This document shows, one piece after another, positions 52,876 to 61,458 of a stretch of DNA of 64,000 nt. The number at the start of each line of letters is the position of its first letter. The first letter of the stretch is position 1. The notes under the pieces were generated by a model. The model was not told the DNA's origin. It made no database searches and saw nothing but the letters and a program-made list of their open reading frames with translations. Origin of the DNA: Rhabdothermincola sediminis (GTDB lineage Bacteria; Actinomycetota; Acidimicrobiia; Acidimicrobiales; Acidimicrobilacustridaceae); NCBI RefSeq assembly GCF_014805525.1, contig NZ_JACFSZ010000006.1:121083-185082 (forward strand). Reading direction: 5' to 3'. The translations under genes and the position numbers were made by a program.

Positions 52876-52893
52876 CTTGACCGGGCGGTCAAG
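52876..52893 (+). promoter_or_regulatory. TetR operator, perfect 18-bp palindrome
   Basis: CTTGACCGGGCGGTCAAG: two 8-bp arms around GG. It covers the -35 element and part of the spacer of the TetR gene promoter, so repression by its own product is likely. Confidence 0.7.
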
Positions 52894-52905
52894 TCTGTTT
52901 AGCGT
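52877..52905 (+). promoter_or_regulatory. Promoter of the TetR gene
   Basis: TTGACC (52877-52882), 17-base spacer, TAGCGT (52900-52905), seven bases, ATG 52913. Both elements and the leaderless spacing are present. Confidence 0.65.
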
Positions 52906-52912
52906 GGCGGCG

Positions 52913-53518
52913 ATGGCCCGGCGACTGACCCAGCGTGGACGCGAGCGCCGCCAGCAGCTCATGGACTACGCGGCGCGCCGGTTCGCCGAGAACGGCTACC
53001 ACCCCACGTCCGTGGCGGAGATCGTCCAGGGCCTCGGTGTCGGCAAGGGTGTCTTCTACTGGTACTTCGACAGCAAGGAGCAGCTCTTCCTCGAGATCCT
53101 GCGCGATGCCCAGCAGGACCTGCGGCGGGCCCAGCAGCAGGCGATCGCCGACGCCCAGGACCCGGTCCGCAAGATCGAGCTGGGGCTGCGAGCGTCGATG
53201 CGCTGGTCGGCGGAGCACCGTGACGTGAACAAGCTGATCCAGTTCGCCGCCACCGAGGATCGCTTCGCGCCGGCGCTGCGCAAGGGCCAGGACGTGGCCG
53301 TCGGGGACATCACGAAGATCGTCAAGGAAGCGATGGCGGAGGGCGAGATCCGTGACTCGGATCCGCTCATGCTCGCCCACGCGATCCTCGGCGTCACCGC
53401 GCAGCTGGCCCGGGTCTTCGTGCACGAGCAGGGCGCCAACCCGGAGGAGGTCGCCGACGCCGCGGTGGCCTTCGTGCTCGAAGGTCTCGGCGCGCTCGAT
53501 CGCTCCCGCGGCGCCTGA
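52913..53518 (+). CDS. TetR/AcrR family repressor
   Basis: 201 residues. N-terminal helix-turn-helix: RRQQLMDYAARRFAENGYHPTSVAEIVQGLGVGKGVFYWYFDSKEQLF. Helical ligand-binding C-terminus. Operators of the form TTGACCG-NN-CGGTCAA occur with actinobacterial TetR proteins of lipid and CoA metabolism, so a ligand of that type is possible. The in-frame region upstream to 52769 contains the promoter and is not coding. Confidence 0.88.
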   Translation: MARRLTQRGRERRQQLMDYAARRFAENGYHPTSVAEIVQGLGVGKGVFYWYFDSKEQLFLEILRDAQQDLRRAQQQAIADAQDPVRKIELGLRASMRWSAEHRDVNKLIQFAATEDRFAPALRKGQDVAVGDITKIVKEAMAEGEIRDSDPLMLAHAILGVTAQLARVFVHEQGANPEEVADAAVAFVLEGLGALDRSRGA

Positions 53519-53564
53519 GGCGCACTCGGCTCCCAGCAGGCATGCGGGCGCCCGCCGGTGGAGC

Positions 53565-54740
53565 TCAACGAAGCCTGGTCAGCGCCCGGCGGAGATTGCG
53601 GATGGCCTGGGAGGTGCGCTGCTCGTTCTCGATGAGGGCGAACCGCACGTGCCCATCGCCCCCTGGACCGAAGCCGACCCCGGGTGAGGTGGCCACGTGC
53701 GCTTCCCGCACGAGGAACGACGCGAACTCGATGGATCCCATGTCGCGGTAGGGCTCCGGGATCGGCGCCCACACGAACATGGTGCCCATCGGCGGGTCGA
53801 GATCCCAGCCGATGCGCTGCAGACCGCTGCAGAGTGCGTCACGGCGGCTCTGGTAGATCTCCTGCACCACCTTCGGGTAGTCAGGCACCTCGTTGAGCGT
53901 GACCGTCGCCGCGATCTGGATCGGCTGGAAGGTGCCGTAGTCCAGGTAGCTCTTCAGCTTCGCGAGGGCCTGCACCACGTCGGAGCGGCCGACGAGGAAC
54001 GCAACCCGCCATCCGGCCATCGAGAAGGACTTGGTCATCGAGTAGATCTCGACCGCGACCTCCTTGGCTCCCTCGGCCTGCAGGATCGACGGTGGGGAGT
54101 AGCCATCGAAGCCCAGATCGGCGTACGCGTTGTCGTGTACCACCACGACCTCACGTTCACGGGCGAAGTCCACCACCTTCTGCATGAACTCGAGGTCCAC
54201 ACAGGTGGTGGTCGGGTTGTGGGGGAACGACATGACGATCACCCGTGGCTTGGGCCAGGAGTACTCCCACGCCTCCTGCAGGCTCTCGAAGAAGTCGCGG
54301 CCCGTGCCCAACGGGACTTCGCGGATGTCCGCGCCTGCGAACAGCGGACCGTAGATGTGGATCGGGTACGACGGCGAGGGCACCAGGGCGGCGTCGCCGG
54401 GACCGAGCAGGGTCCACATCAGGTGCGAGAAGCCCTCCTTCGCGCCGATCGTGTTGATGACCTCCGTGTCGGGGTCCAGCGCCACCCCGAACCGGCGCAG
54501 GTAGAGGTTGCTGACCGCCTGGCGCAGCTTGGGGATTCCGCGGCTGGACGAGTAGCGGTGGTTACGGGGGTTCCGGACGGCTTCGACCACCTTGTCGACC
54601 GCGATCTCCGGTGAGGGAAGGTCCGGGTTGCCGAACCCGAAATCGATCACGTCCTCACCGGCTCGGCGGGCCTCGATCTTCAGCGTGTCGATGATGGTGA
54701 AGACGTACGGCGGCAGCGAGGTGATCCGGCGGAACTCCAT
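53565..54740 (-). CDS. Class I/II aminotransferase, AlaC/AlaA type
   Basis: 391 residues, fold I PLP enzyme. PLP lysine in [37 protein letters not shown] (Asn) and [13 protein letters not shown] fit alanine-type aminotransferases such as E. coli AlaC. Probably glutamate-pyruvate transamination; related LL-diaminopimelate aminotransferase activity is less likely. ATG 54740 has TAGCCT six bases upstream. Confidence 0.88.
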   Translation of the reverse strand: MEFRRITSLPPYVFTIIDTLKIEARRAGEDVIDFGFGNPDLPSPEIAVDKVVEAVRNPRNHRYSSSRGIPKLRQAVSNLYLRRFGVALDPDTEVINTIGAKEGFSHLMWTLLGPGDAALVPSPSYPIHIYGPLFAGADIREVPLGTGRDFFESLQEAWEYSWPKPRVIVMSFPHNPTTTCVDLEFMQKVVDFAREREVVVVHDNAYADLGFDGYSPPSILQAEGAKEVAVEIYSMTKSFSMAGWRVAFLVGRSDVVQALAKLKSYLDYGTFQPIQIAATVTLNEVPDYPKVVQEIYQSRRDALCSGLQRIGWDLDPPMGTMFVWAPIPEPYRDMGSIEFASFLVREAHVATSPGVGFGPGGDGHVRFALIENEQRTSQAIRNLRRALTRLR

Positions 54741-54746
54741 GCTGCG

Positions 54747-54752
54747 AGGCTA
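54747..54752 (-). promoter_or_regulatory. -10 element for leaderless aminotransferase mRNA
   Basis: Minus-strand TAGCCT, six bases, ATG at 54740. Confidence 0.5.
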
Positions 54753-54757
54753 CCGGC

Positions 54758-55735
54758 TCACGCGAGGCGCTCGGATGCGAGAAGCGCGGCGCCGATCGCT
54801 CCCGCCTCGGCCCCGAAGCTCGCAGCCACGATCCGCACGGGCGGCCGATGGTCGGCCGCGAGGACCAGGTCGCCGAATGCTTCGCGCACCGGGCCCAGCA
54901 AGCTCTCTCCCGCTTCGGCCAGCCCCCCGCCGACCACGATCAGCTCGCAGTCCAGGAGATCGACGAGGTTGGCGAGTCCCAGGGCCAACCACCACGCCAG
55001 CTCGCGCAGGATCCCCATCGCGTCGAGGTCACCCGCCAGCGCGGCCTTCGTGACGTGCTCGCCCCGCACGGCCTCGGGGTCGCCGCCGGCCAGCGCGACC
55101 AGCGCCGGTGCGCGCCCGGCCGCGGCCGCATCGCGAGCCAGCCGCCCCAACCCGCTCCCGGACGCGAACCGCTCCCAGCAGCCGCGTCGACCACACGGGC
55201 AGGGTGGCCCGGTGGGGTCGATGACCATGTGCCCCGGCTCACCGGCGAAGCCGCTGGCCCCCTCGTAGAGCCGACCACCGGCGATGATGCCTGCGCCGAT
55301 CCCGGTGCCGAGCGTCACCAGCACGGCGTCGCTCACCCCGACCGCAGCCCCGAGCCGGGATTCGCACCACGCCGCGCAGTTCGCGTCGTTGTCGACCACC
55401 ACCGGTAGCCCCAGGCGGTGCTCGAGCTCCGGCCCCACCGCCACCTCCACCACGCCGGGGAGGTTCGGCGCGAAGCGCAGCACGCCTCCATGGTCGACCA
55501 GGCCGGGCACACCCACGCCGACCGCGGCCACGCCCCCGCGATCGCGCACCGCGGGAGCGGACTGCAGTTGCGCCACGACCTGCCCGATCGCATCGAGCAC
55601 GTGGGACTCGCCGCGCGGTGTCTCGACCCGGGCCTCGGCCAGGCTGACCCGCGGCTGGTGCGCGTCGACGGCCCGCCCGAGGATCTTGGTGCCGCCGACG
55701 TCGAGCCCGCCGACGATGGGACCCGTGACGCTCAC
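54758..55735 (-). CDS. ROK family kinase, second copy
   Basis: 325 residues. GLDVGGTKILGRAVD (ATP), VVDNDANCAAW (sugar), GEPGHMVIDPTGPPCPCGRRGCWERFASG (zinc motif). More like polyphosphate/ATP glucokinases than the gene at 32083. GTG 55735 is supported by TAACCT seven bases upstream; in-frame sequence further upstream belongs to the next gene. Cytoplasmic. Confidence 0.87.
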   Translation of the reverse strand: MSVTGPIVGGLDVGGTKILGRAVDAHQPRVSLAEARVETPRGESHVLDAIGQVVAQLQSAPAVRDRGGVAAVGVGVPGLVDHGGVLRFAPNLPGVVEVAVGPELEHRLGLPVVVDNDANCAAWCESRLGAAVGVSDAVLVTLGTGIGAGIIAGGRLYEGASGFAGEPGHMVIDPTGPPCPCGRRGCWERFASGSGLGRLARDAAAAGRAPALVALAGGDPEAVRGEHVTKAALAGDLDAMGILRELAWWLALGLANLVDLLDCELIVVGGGLAEAGESLLGPVREAFGDLVLAADHRPPVRIVAASFGAEAGAIGAALLASERLA

Positions 55736-55742
55736 GGGGCGG

Positions 55743-55748
55743 AGGTTA
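55743..55748 (-). promoter_or_regulatory. -10 element for leaderless ROK kinase mRNA
   Basis: Minus-strand TAACCT, seven bases, GTG at 55735. Confidence 0.5.
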
Positions 55749-55758
55749 GGGCACCCGC

Positions 55759-56877
55759 TCAGTACCGCAGCAACGCGCCGATCCGGCCGAGCACGTCGAG
55801 ATCGGCGTTGTCGACGCAGACCTCGACCCGGCACGACTGGTTGAGCGCCACGTCGACCGCCTCCTCGACCACATCCTCGAGGTGCAGCATCTGGGTGCCG
55901 TCGACCGGGCAGGCCGGACCCCGCCGGCACAGGTACCCGCATTGCGGGCAACGCCACCCGGTCTCGCTGTAGCCCTCTGACACGAGCAGCACGTCGACCC
56001 GTTGCTCGACCAGCGCCCGCAAGGTGTCGTCGAGGCCCGCGACACCACGGTTGCCGCTCCCCACCGCGTCACGCAGGCGTTCGACCAGCTCGGCCTCGCG
56101 CGCGCGCTCGATCTCCCGCTCGACCTCGATCACCGCCCGGCGGATCTCGTCCAGCGGCGCGTTCACCCCCACGTGGAGCTCCGCCCGCAGCCGCTCGCGC
56201 AGGTAGGGATGGAGAAAGCTCTCCACCGTGGGCATGAGCTCGGCCGGTGCGTCGATCACCAGGTGCTCGAACCCGCGCTCTTGGAACAGGTGGAAGGCCA
56301 CCGCCGCGGCATGGCGGAGGTGCTGGGCGGTGAGCTCCTCCACGTGGTGCTGCTCACGGTCGTACCCCTGATCGCTGTGGCCCCGGGCGTCGTAGTGGCG
56401 AGGAAGCTCCTCGAACAGCTCCGAATGGTCGACGAGCTCTCCGAGGTCGAACACGAAGATCCGTGCTCGTTGCCGGTCGAGGAGCAGCACGCCGATGCGG
56501 TTCAACTCCTGCACCACGGACTCGAGCTGGCCGACCGCTGGAGCGGAGTTCACGATGATGCGGCTGTGCACTCGCACCGGGAGGGGCACGACCCGCCAGA
56601 ACCCGTCCTCCACGCAGGAGAAGATCGCCAGGCCGCGGGTCCGCGACCGATCGAACCCGGCACGCACGAACTGCTCGATGCGCTCGAGATCAGCCACGGG
56701 CACCGATCCGTTCATCCGCTCCCGCGTCTGGCGGAGCAACCGGTCGAGGTGGTCCTCGACGTCCTGGGCCCGCACGTAGCGTCGGCCGTCGACGTCGAGG
56801 TAGCACGACACGACGGGAGCGGACTCGCTGCGGAAGGCTGCGAGCTCTCGGATGGCATCCTCGGTGATCACGGTCAC
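55759..56877 (-). CDS. baeRF family protein (bacterial archaeal-eRF1-like)
   Basis: 372 residues. N-terminal fold begins PVVSCYLDVDGRRYVRAQDVEDHLDRLL; the middle resembles eRF1/Vms1 domain 2 (RHYDARGHSDQGYDREQHHVEELTAQHLRHAAAVAFHLF), and the eRF1 domain-3 part is followed by a four-cysteine knuckle (CPQCGYLCRRGPACPVDG). The loop that in eRF1 is GGQ reads GHSDQGYDREQ. A role in ribosome rescue or hibernation is inference. GTG with AGGAGGG upstream; TACCAT at 56913-56918. Confidence 0.75.
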   Translation of the reverse strand: MTVITEDAIRELAAFRSESAPVVSCYLDVDGRRYVRAQDVEDHLDRLLRQTRERMNGSVPVADLERIEQFVRAGFDRSRTRGLAIFSCVEDGFWRVVPLPVRVHSRIIVNSAPAVGQLESVVQELNRIGVLLLDRQRARIFVFDLGELVDHSELFEELPRHYDARGHSDQGYDREQHHVEELTAQHLRHAAAVAFHLFQERGFEHLVIDAPAELMPTVESFLHPYLRERLRAELHVGVNAPLDEIRRAVIEVEREIERAREAELVERLRDAVGSGNRGVAGLDDTLRALVEQRVDVLLVSEGYSETGWRCPQCGYLCRRGPACPVDGTQMLHLEDVVEEAVDVALNQSCRVEVCVDNADLDVLGRIGALLRY

Positions 56878-56912
56878 GGCACCCTCCTGGAGACCGACGG
56901 CTCGTGTGCCCG

Positions 56913-56918
56913 ATGGTA
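56913..56918 (-). promoter_or_regulatory. -10 element of the baeRF gene
   Basis: Minus-strand TACCAT; start near 56905 leaves a 28-base leader containing AGGAGGG, so this mRNA is not leaderless. Confidence 0.45.
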
Positions 56919-56939
56919 CGCGGCCAGCCGAGCGCCGCG

Positions 56940-59072
56940 TCAGGCGAACACGGCGGGTGCGGCCACAACCGCGGCCCGCTGGAAGCCGATCTCGTTCGCC
57001 CAGTCGGCGATGACCGGATCGTCACTGAGATAGATGACCTGCACACTCTCGGCCATGCGCTCCAGCTTGCCCAGCAGGGACCGCACCTCCCCGGCGGGCA
57101 GTCCGGCAAACGCGTCGTCGATGACCAGGGGCACCGAGCCCGCGTAGGAGATGTTGCGGAGGGCCGCGAGCCGGGAGAGCAGGTAGAACTCGATCGCCTC
57201 GGGACCAGCCGACCTGTCGTCGCCGGCGTCACCGGGCTCCACGTCGAACGCCGGCTCGCTGGCCGGGATGGCCGAGAAGGGGTCGTCACCCCGCTGGGCA
57301 TCGAGGAGGTCGGCCGCCAGCTTCAACAGCCGGGTGGTGGCCACCGCCTCCACCTGGGTCGCGGCATCGACCAGCGCCTCCCGGGCCTCTAGGGCCTCGG
57401 CGTGATCGGTCTCGTCGGCCTGCGCCGCGGCGAGCTCCGCCTCGAGCTCGTCGAACTCGTCACCGTCCGGGCCGGGTGTCGACTCGACGGTCAAGTCGAT
57501 GGTCGCCTCGGTCTCGGCACCCGCCTCGAGCGCGTCCAGCTCGTCGATCTCCTGGGTGCGGCGCGCCAGCTCGGCCTCCACGGCCCGCTGCTCCCGCCGC
57601 AGCTCGTCGATGCGTTCGTTGATGCCCGCCGCTTCCGCCAGGAACGCGTCGGCAACCACGGTGACGTAGTCCACCGTGACCTGGTCGGCGGGGAGTACCA
57701 GGCCCAGCTGCTCGAGCTGGTACACGAGCGCGTCCACCAGCTCCTCGATCGTGATCTCACGCTTGGGGACCTTCAGCTCGCGCAGGGCTCCGGCCAGGTC
57801 CTCCGGCTCCTCACCCCCGAGGAGGTCGTAGGCCTCGAGGTAGACCTCCTCGAGCTGGTCGAGCAGGGCGCGATGCGCCGGATCGGCTTCGATCATGGCG
57901 GTGATGTCGGCCCAGTGCGCCTCGGCGGCCTCGACCTCGAATCGGGCCCGCTCCAGCCGCTGCTCGGCGATGGGGTCGATCGCCAGCAGCGTCGCGCCCA
58001 TGACGTAGGCGCTCCATGTCGGGAACCCGACCCGATCGAGGATCTCCTGCTGGCGTGCCAGCGCCTCCTCGAGCCGCTTCTGCCCGCGCCGGCCGAACCC
58101 GGACGCCTTGCGCTCCGCCTCGAGCACCTCTTCGTGGGCGGCTTCGAGCTCCGCGATGTCCTCGGGTGACAGCTCGGGCTTGGCCATGGCTCGCTCCGCG
58201 GCATCCAGCTCGGCCCGAGCCTCTTCGAGGCGCTGCATGCCGGTCGACGGCCCGAGACCGCGTGCCTCCAGCGCTTCCTCCAGGACGGCCACCTCCGCTT
58301 GCAGCCGTTCGAACTCGTCGGCCAGCTCGGCGGCCCGCTCCGAGGGGACGTACTCGACGGGGCCCGGATCGCGGATGGCGTCCAGCAGCACCTGGATCGG
58401 GCGGGTGTCGATGCTCGACAGCTCCTCGAGCCCCTGCTCGATCCGTTCCAGCTCACCCTGCAGCTCACGGATCTCGCCCATCAGCTCGTCGCGGTCGGGG
58501 CCACCAGCGAGCGGCGCGAAGGCCCGGCCGGCGGGGGCCGCGGGCCCCTCCAGCGCCGAGCGGGCTCGGGTGAGCGCGGCCTCGGCCTGCTCGCGGCGTG
58601 CTCGCGCCTGCTCGTAGCCGGCCCGCGTGCGCTCCACCGCCTCCTGGAGGATGGCCAGCGCCTCGCTCGCCTCCGCGCGCCGCTTGCGGGCGGCGTCGAG
58701 CTCCGGGTACCGACCCTCGGGGGTGTCGGCGATGAACGCCTCCACCGCGGCTCGCCCCACCGGTTCCCGCGGACCGAGGGCGCTGGCCCCCCGCCCGTCG
58801 CTGTTCGGCAGGTCGCCGCGGCGGACGAGCACGTCGAGATCGCTCGCCGCGAGATCGAGCATGGCGAGCGTGTCCGGGGTGAGGTCGAGCATGACGCCAT
58901 GAGCTTCGACCAGTCCCCCGCACCCCGGGTCGGAACCGGAAGGCAGGGCGGCCACGGCCCGGAGAACCAGCTCGCGGCCACTCGGACCCAGACCGGTCAC
59001 CACGGTGACCATCGGGTGGAAGTCGAGCGCGGACTCCTCGCTTCCGTTGGGGTTGAGCTGGAGAAGCCTCAT
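56940..59072 (-). CDS. SMC/YhaN-like coiled-coil protein with degenerate Walker A
   Basis: 710 residues. N-terminal half-site FHPMVTVVTGLGPSGREL, a long coiled coil (about 120-330 and 480-560) around a central globular part, and a C-terminal half with SAGPEAIEFYLLSRLAAL (signature-like) and VPLVIDDAFAGL (Walker B-like), then VQVIYLSDDP. The P-loop at 27-34 reads GLGPSGRE, so the nucleotide Lys and Ser/Thr are missing. It resembles RecF/YhaN-type AAA proteins. Function unknown; may be an inactive or atypical ATPase. Confidence 0.72.
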   Translation of the reverse strand: MRLLQLNPNGSEESALDFHPMVTVVTGLGPSGRELVLRAVAALPSGSDPGCGGLVEAHGVMLDLTPDTLAMLDLAASDLDVLVRRGDLPNSDGRGASALGPREPVGRAAVEAFIADTPEGRYPELDAARKRRAEASEALAILQEAVERTRAGYEQARARREQAEAALTRARSALEGPAAPAGRAFAPLAGGPDRDELMGEIRELQGELERIEQGLEELSSIDTRPIQVLLDAIRDPGPVEYVPSERAAELADEFERLQAEVAVLEEALEARGLGPSTGMQRLEEARAELDAAERAMAKPELSPEDIAELEAAHEEVLEAERKASGFGRRGQKRLEEALARQQEILDRVGFPTWSAYVMGATLLAIDPIAEQRLERARFEVEAAEAHWADITAMIEADPAHRALLDQLEEVYLEAYDLLGGEEPEDLAGALRELKVPKREITIEELVDALVYQLEQLGLVLPADQVTVDYVTVVADAFLAEAAGINERIDELRREQRAVEAELARRTQEIDELDALEAGAETEATIDLTVESTPGPDGDEFDELEAELAAAQADETDHAEALEAREALVDAATQVEAVATTRLLKLAADLLDAQRGDDPFSAIPASEPAFDVEPGDAGDDRSAGPEAIEFYLLSRLAALRNISYAGSVPLVIDDAFAGLPAGEVRSLLGKLERMAESVQVIYLSDDPVIADWANEIGFQRAAVVAAPAVFA

Positions 59073-59129
59073 CGTCCAGTCAATCGGCCGGAAACGGGGG
59101 CGGTTTGAGCATTGCCTGTCGCCACATCC

Positions 59130-59387
59130 TCAGGACACCCGGATGTGCTGGACCCCGCCGTTCGCCGCGTCGCCACCGTTGGCGTGAGAGGCCACGGGGT
59201 TGGCGTCGCGCACGGCCCGAGCCGCGCCTCGCGCCGCCGAGCCCACGGCGTGGACGACCGACGCCACCTGCTCGCGGTCCTCGATCAGCTCTTCGACCAC
59301 GTCGAGGAAGGCTCGGGCAGCCGCGATCATCTCCCTGGCCGCGGCCTGGAGGTGGTCGAGTCCCTGGGCGGCACGCTCGTCGTTCAC
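59130..59387 (-). CDS. Small helical protein next to ArsA/Get3-like ATPase
   Basis: 85 residues, mainly one amphipathic helix region (LDHLQAAAREMIAAARAFLDVVEELIEDREQVASVV) and a Gly/Ala/Asn-rich tail. I recognise similar short proteins beside ArsA-type ATPases in Actinobacteria but no function. GTG start overlaps the ATPase stop (GTGA), so coupled translation is likely. Confidence 0.65.
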   Translation of the reverse strand: MNDERAAQGLDHLQAAAREMIAAARAFLDVVEELIEDREQVASVVHAVGSAARGAARAVRDANPVASHANGGDAANGGVQHIRVS

Positions 59388-60577
59388 CGCCCGAAGGCTA
59401 CCCGCAGCACGCCGTCACGGAGCGAGGCGTCCACCACGGGACGGCGACGGAGCGAGTCGGGCAGCATCACGGCCCTGCGATACGGCCCGATGCGCACGAG
59501 CAGCTCGTCCCCGCGCCGTCCCAGCTCGAGGTCGTCGCGGTCCGCGAAGGGCAGCTCCTGCACGAGCACGAAGCCGTCGTCGCACGCTTCCACCCGCATC
59601 GGCTCGCCGGCGTGGAGCACCGCGGTGGGATCGAGATCCCGGTACAGCGACGCACCGAACTCGCGGAGGCGCTCGATGCCCACCAGCTCCTCGCGGGCCA
59701 GCTCGACGGGGAGGATCGGCAGCGGAGCGAAGCCCGCCTCGATGGTGCGCAGGTGCTCGTGCTGCGATTCCTTCCAGCGGGCGAACCAGGGATGGTCCAG
59801 TCCCTCGGGCAGCAACCGGTTCACGATCACCGCGTCCACCCGGTAGCCGAACAGCGACAGGTAGGTGTAGGTGCGGCGAGCCTCCGCGATGACCATGCGC
59901 TCGGGGTTCACGACCAACCGCACCGACGTCGCCGACGGGTCGGTGAGCACCTTCTTGACCCCGTCGAGACGGTCGTAGAACCGGCGGCCGGCGCCGAACA
60001 CCTCGTCGCTGGCGACGGGCATGCTCGTCACCCGCTGGAGCACCGGACCGACGATCTTGTTCAGGCGCCGCCCCATCGGGAAGACGCGCTCCATGTACCA
60101 CTCGAGGATGTCGGGCAACGAGAGCAGCCGGATGGTCTCGGCGGTCGGTGCGCAGTCGACGATCACCACGTCCCAGTCGCCGGACTCCGCGTAGGTCTTG
60201 ATGTCGCTCAGGCTGAACAGCTCGTCCAAGCCGGGAGGCACCGACAGCTCCTCGGCTTCGATGCCCTCGGCGCCCGCCCAGTTGAACACGTCGACGAGGT
60301 ACCGCTGGATCTCACCCCAGTGCTCCTCCATCCGCTCCTGCGCGTCGAGCTGCTGCCCGGCGAGCCTGTCCGTGATGCGGGTAGGCGTCGAGCCGAGCCA
60401 GGTGTCGAACGAGTCCGCGAGCGAGTGCGCCGGGTCGGTGGACATCACCAGCGTCCGGGCACCGGCGTCGGCGCATCGCAGCGCGGTGGCCGCGGCGGCC
60501 GAGGTCTTCCCCACACCACCCTTGCCGGTGAACAGGAGGATCCGCACCGCGGTGCTAGGCGCGCTGGCCTTCGACAC
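59384..60577 (-). CDS. ArsA/Get3 family ATPase
   Basis: 397 residues. Deviant Walker A TGKGGVGKT (17-25), STDPAHSLADSF (A-loop) and VIVDCAPTAETIRLLSLPD (switch). The last ~80 residues form a small-HSP/alpha-crystallin-like beta domain (LPFADRDDLELGRRGDELLVRIG). Bacterial Get3-like proteins may chaperone tail-anchored or membrane proteins; arsenic transport is unlikely without arsB nearby. GTG 60577 overlaps the SRPBCC gene by 23 bases; GTG 60547 is possible. Confidence 0.85.
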   Translation of the reverse strand: MSKASAPSTAVRILLFTGKGGVGKTSAAAATALRCADAGARTLVMSTDPAHSLADSFDTWLGSTPTRITDRLAGQQLDAQERMEEHWGEIQRYLVDVFNWAGAEGIEAEELSVPPGLDELFSLSDIKTYAESGDWDVVIVDCAPTAETIRLLSLPDILEWYMERVFPMGRRLNKIVGPVLQRVTSMPVASDEVFGAGRRFYDRLDGVKKVLTDPSATSVRLVVNPERMVIAEARRTYTYLSLFGYRVDAVIVNRLLPEGLDHPWFARWKESQHEHLRTIEAGFAPLPILPVELAREELVGIERLREFGASLYRDLDPTAVLHAGEPMRVEACDDGFVLVQELPFADRDDLELGRRGDELLVRIGPYRRAVMLPDSLRRRPVVDASLRDGVLRVAFGR

Positions 60578-61007
60578 GCGCCTTGAGCTCGTCCAGCGCG
60601 GTCTTCAGGATCCGAGCCTCGGCTCGCCGCTTCACGAAGCCGGGGATCGGCATGATGAGATCGACCGACAGCTCGTAGCCCACCTCGGTGGCCTGCGGAT
60701 CGTCGGCGGACGGTTCCAGGGTGTAGGCGCCATCGAGCTCACGCTGGATGTCGCCCTCGTCGAGCTGCCAGCCCAGCCGGCGGGGGGCGTCCCGGTAGTC
60801 GTAGCGGAGGCGGTAGGTGGTACTCCGGCCCATGGCCGCGGCCCGGAACTCCACCACCAGGGCCCGCCCCTGCTCGTCACGCTCGAGGACCTTCGCCTCT
60901 TTGAGGTCCCCTGCCCACTCCGGGTACGCCTCGAAGTCGGTGAGGACCTCGAAGCAGCGCTGCACCGGAGCATCGATCGTGATGTGTTCCCTCGCCTGCT
61001 CGGCCAT
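60555..61007 (-). CDS. SRPBCC (START/polyketide cyclase-like) protein
   Basis: 150 residues with the helix-grip fold: HITIDAPVQRCFEVLTDFEAYPEWAGDLKEAKVLERD at the start and a long C-terminal helix (FVKRRAEARILKTALDELKARVEG). Binds hydrophobic ligands in known relatives. Located upstream of and overlapping the ArsA-like gene, so probably functionally linked. TATCCT seven bases before ATG 61007 supports the start and a leaderless mRNA. Confidence 0.82.
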   Translation of the reverse strand: MAEQAREHITIDAPVQRCFEVLTDFEAYPEWAGDLKEAKVLERDEQGRALVVEFRAAAMGRSTTYRLRYDYRDAPRRLGWQLDEGDIQRELDGAYTLEPSADDPQATEVGYELSVDLIMPIPGFVKRRAEARILKTALDELKARVEGQRA

Positions 61008-61014
61008 CGGGGTG

Positions 61015-61020
61015 AGGATA
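61015..61020 (-). promoter_or_regulatory. -10 element for leaderless SRPBCC mRNA
   Basis: Minus-strand TATCCT, seven bases, ATG at 61007. Confidence 0.5.
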
Positions 61021-61035
61021 GTGAACGCCGCCCGG

Positions 61036-61458
61036 CTAGCGGGCCGGTGCCTCACGGGCAGGGAACTCACCGAAGCGCGCTCCCCACAGGCCCATCACGC
61101 CGAGGCCGTACATGGGCACCAGCAACCCGAACGCCACCGGCGTGTAGATGCGGACCGAGGCCGTGACGAACGCGACGACGATCTCCGCCGCGAAGGAGAG
61201 CAGCATCGCCCGGCGGACCGCGGCGGGGGCCGAGCCGGCGAGGAAGAACAGACCGCCCATCCCGATCGCGTCGTAACGGGAACGCCCGATGGCAGTGAGG
61301 TATGCGGCGAGGAACGCCGCGGTGCCCAGGGCGAAGAGCACCACCGAGACCACGACCGTCACCACGACCACCTCGAGCCAGATCGTGCCGACCACCGCGG
61401 CAACGGTGAAGACGCCGGTACCCAACCAGGACGCGCGGATCAGCCTCTCGGAGGTCAT
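61036..61458 (-). CDS. Four-helix membrane protein, unknown
   Basis: 140 residues with four predicted membrane helices (about 10-30, 33-55, 65-90 and 95-125). No family motif recognised. ATG overlaps the glycosyltransferase stop (ATGA), so it is in that operon. The short Arg-rich loops suggest cytoplasmic ends. Confidence 0.65.
   Translation of the reverse strand: MTSERLIRASWLGTGVFTVAAVVGTIWLEVVVVTVVVSVVLFALGTAAFLAAYLTAIGRSRYDAIGMGGLFFLAGSAPAAVRRAMLLSFAAEIVVAFVTASVRIYTPVAFGLLVPMYGLGVMGLWGARFGEFPAREAPAR

Noticed and set aside
59384..60577. Arsenite-transport ATPase
   Set aside because: No arsB, arsR or arsC nearby; the HSP20-like tail and neighbours fit Get3-like proteins better.
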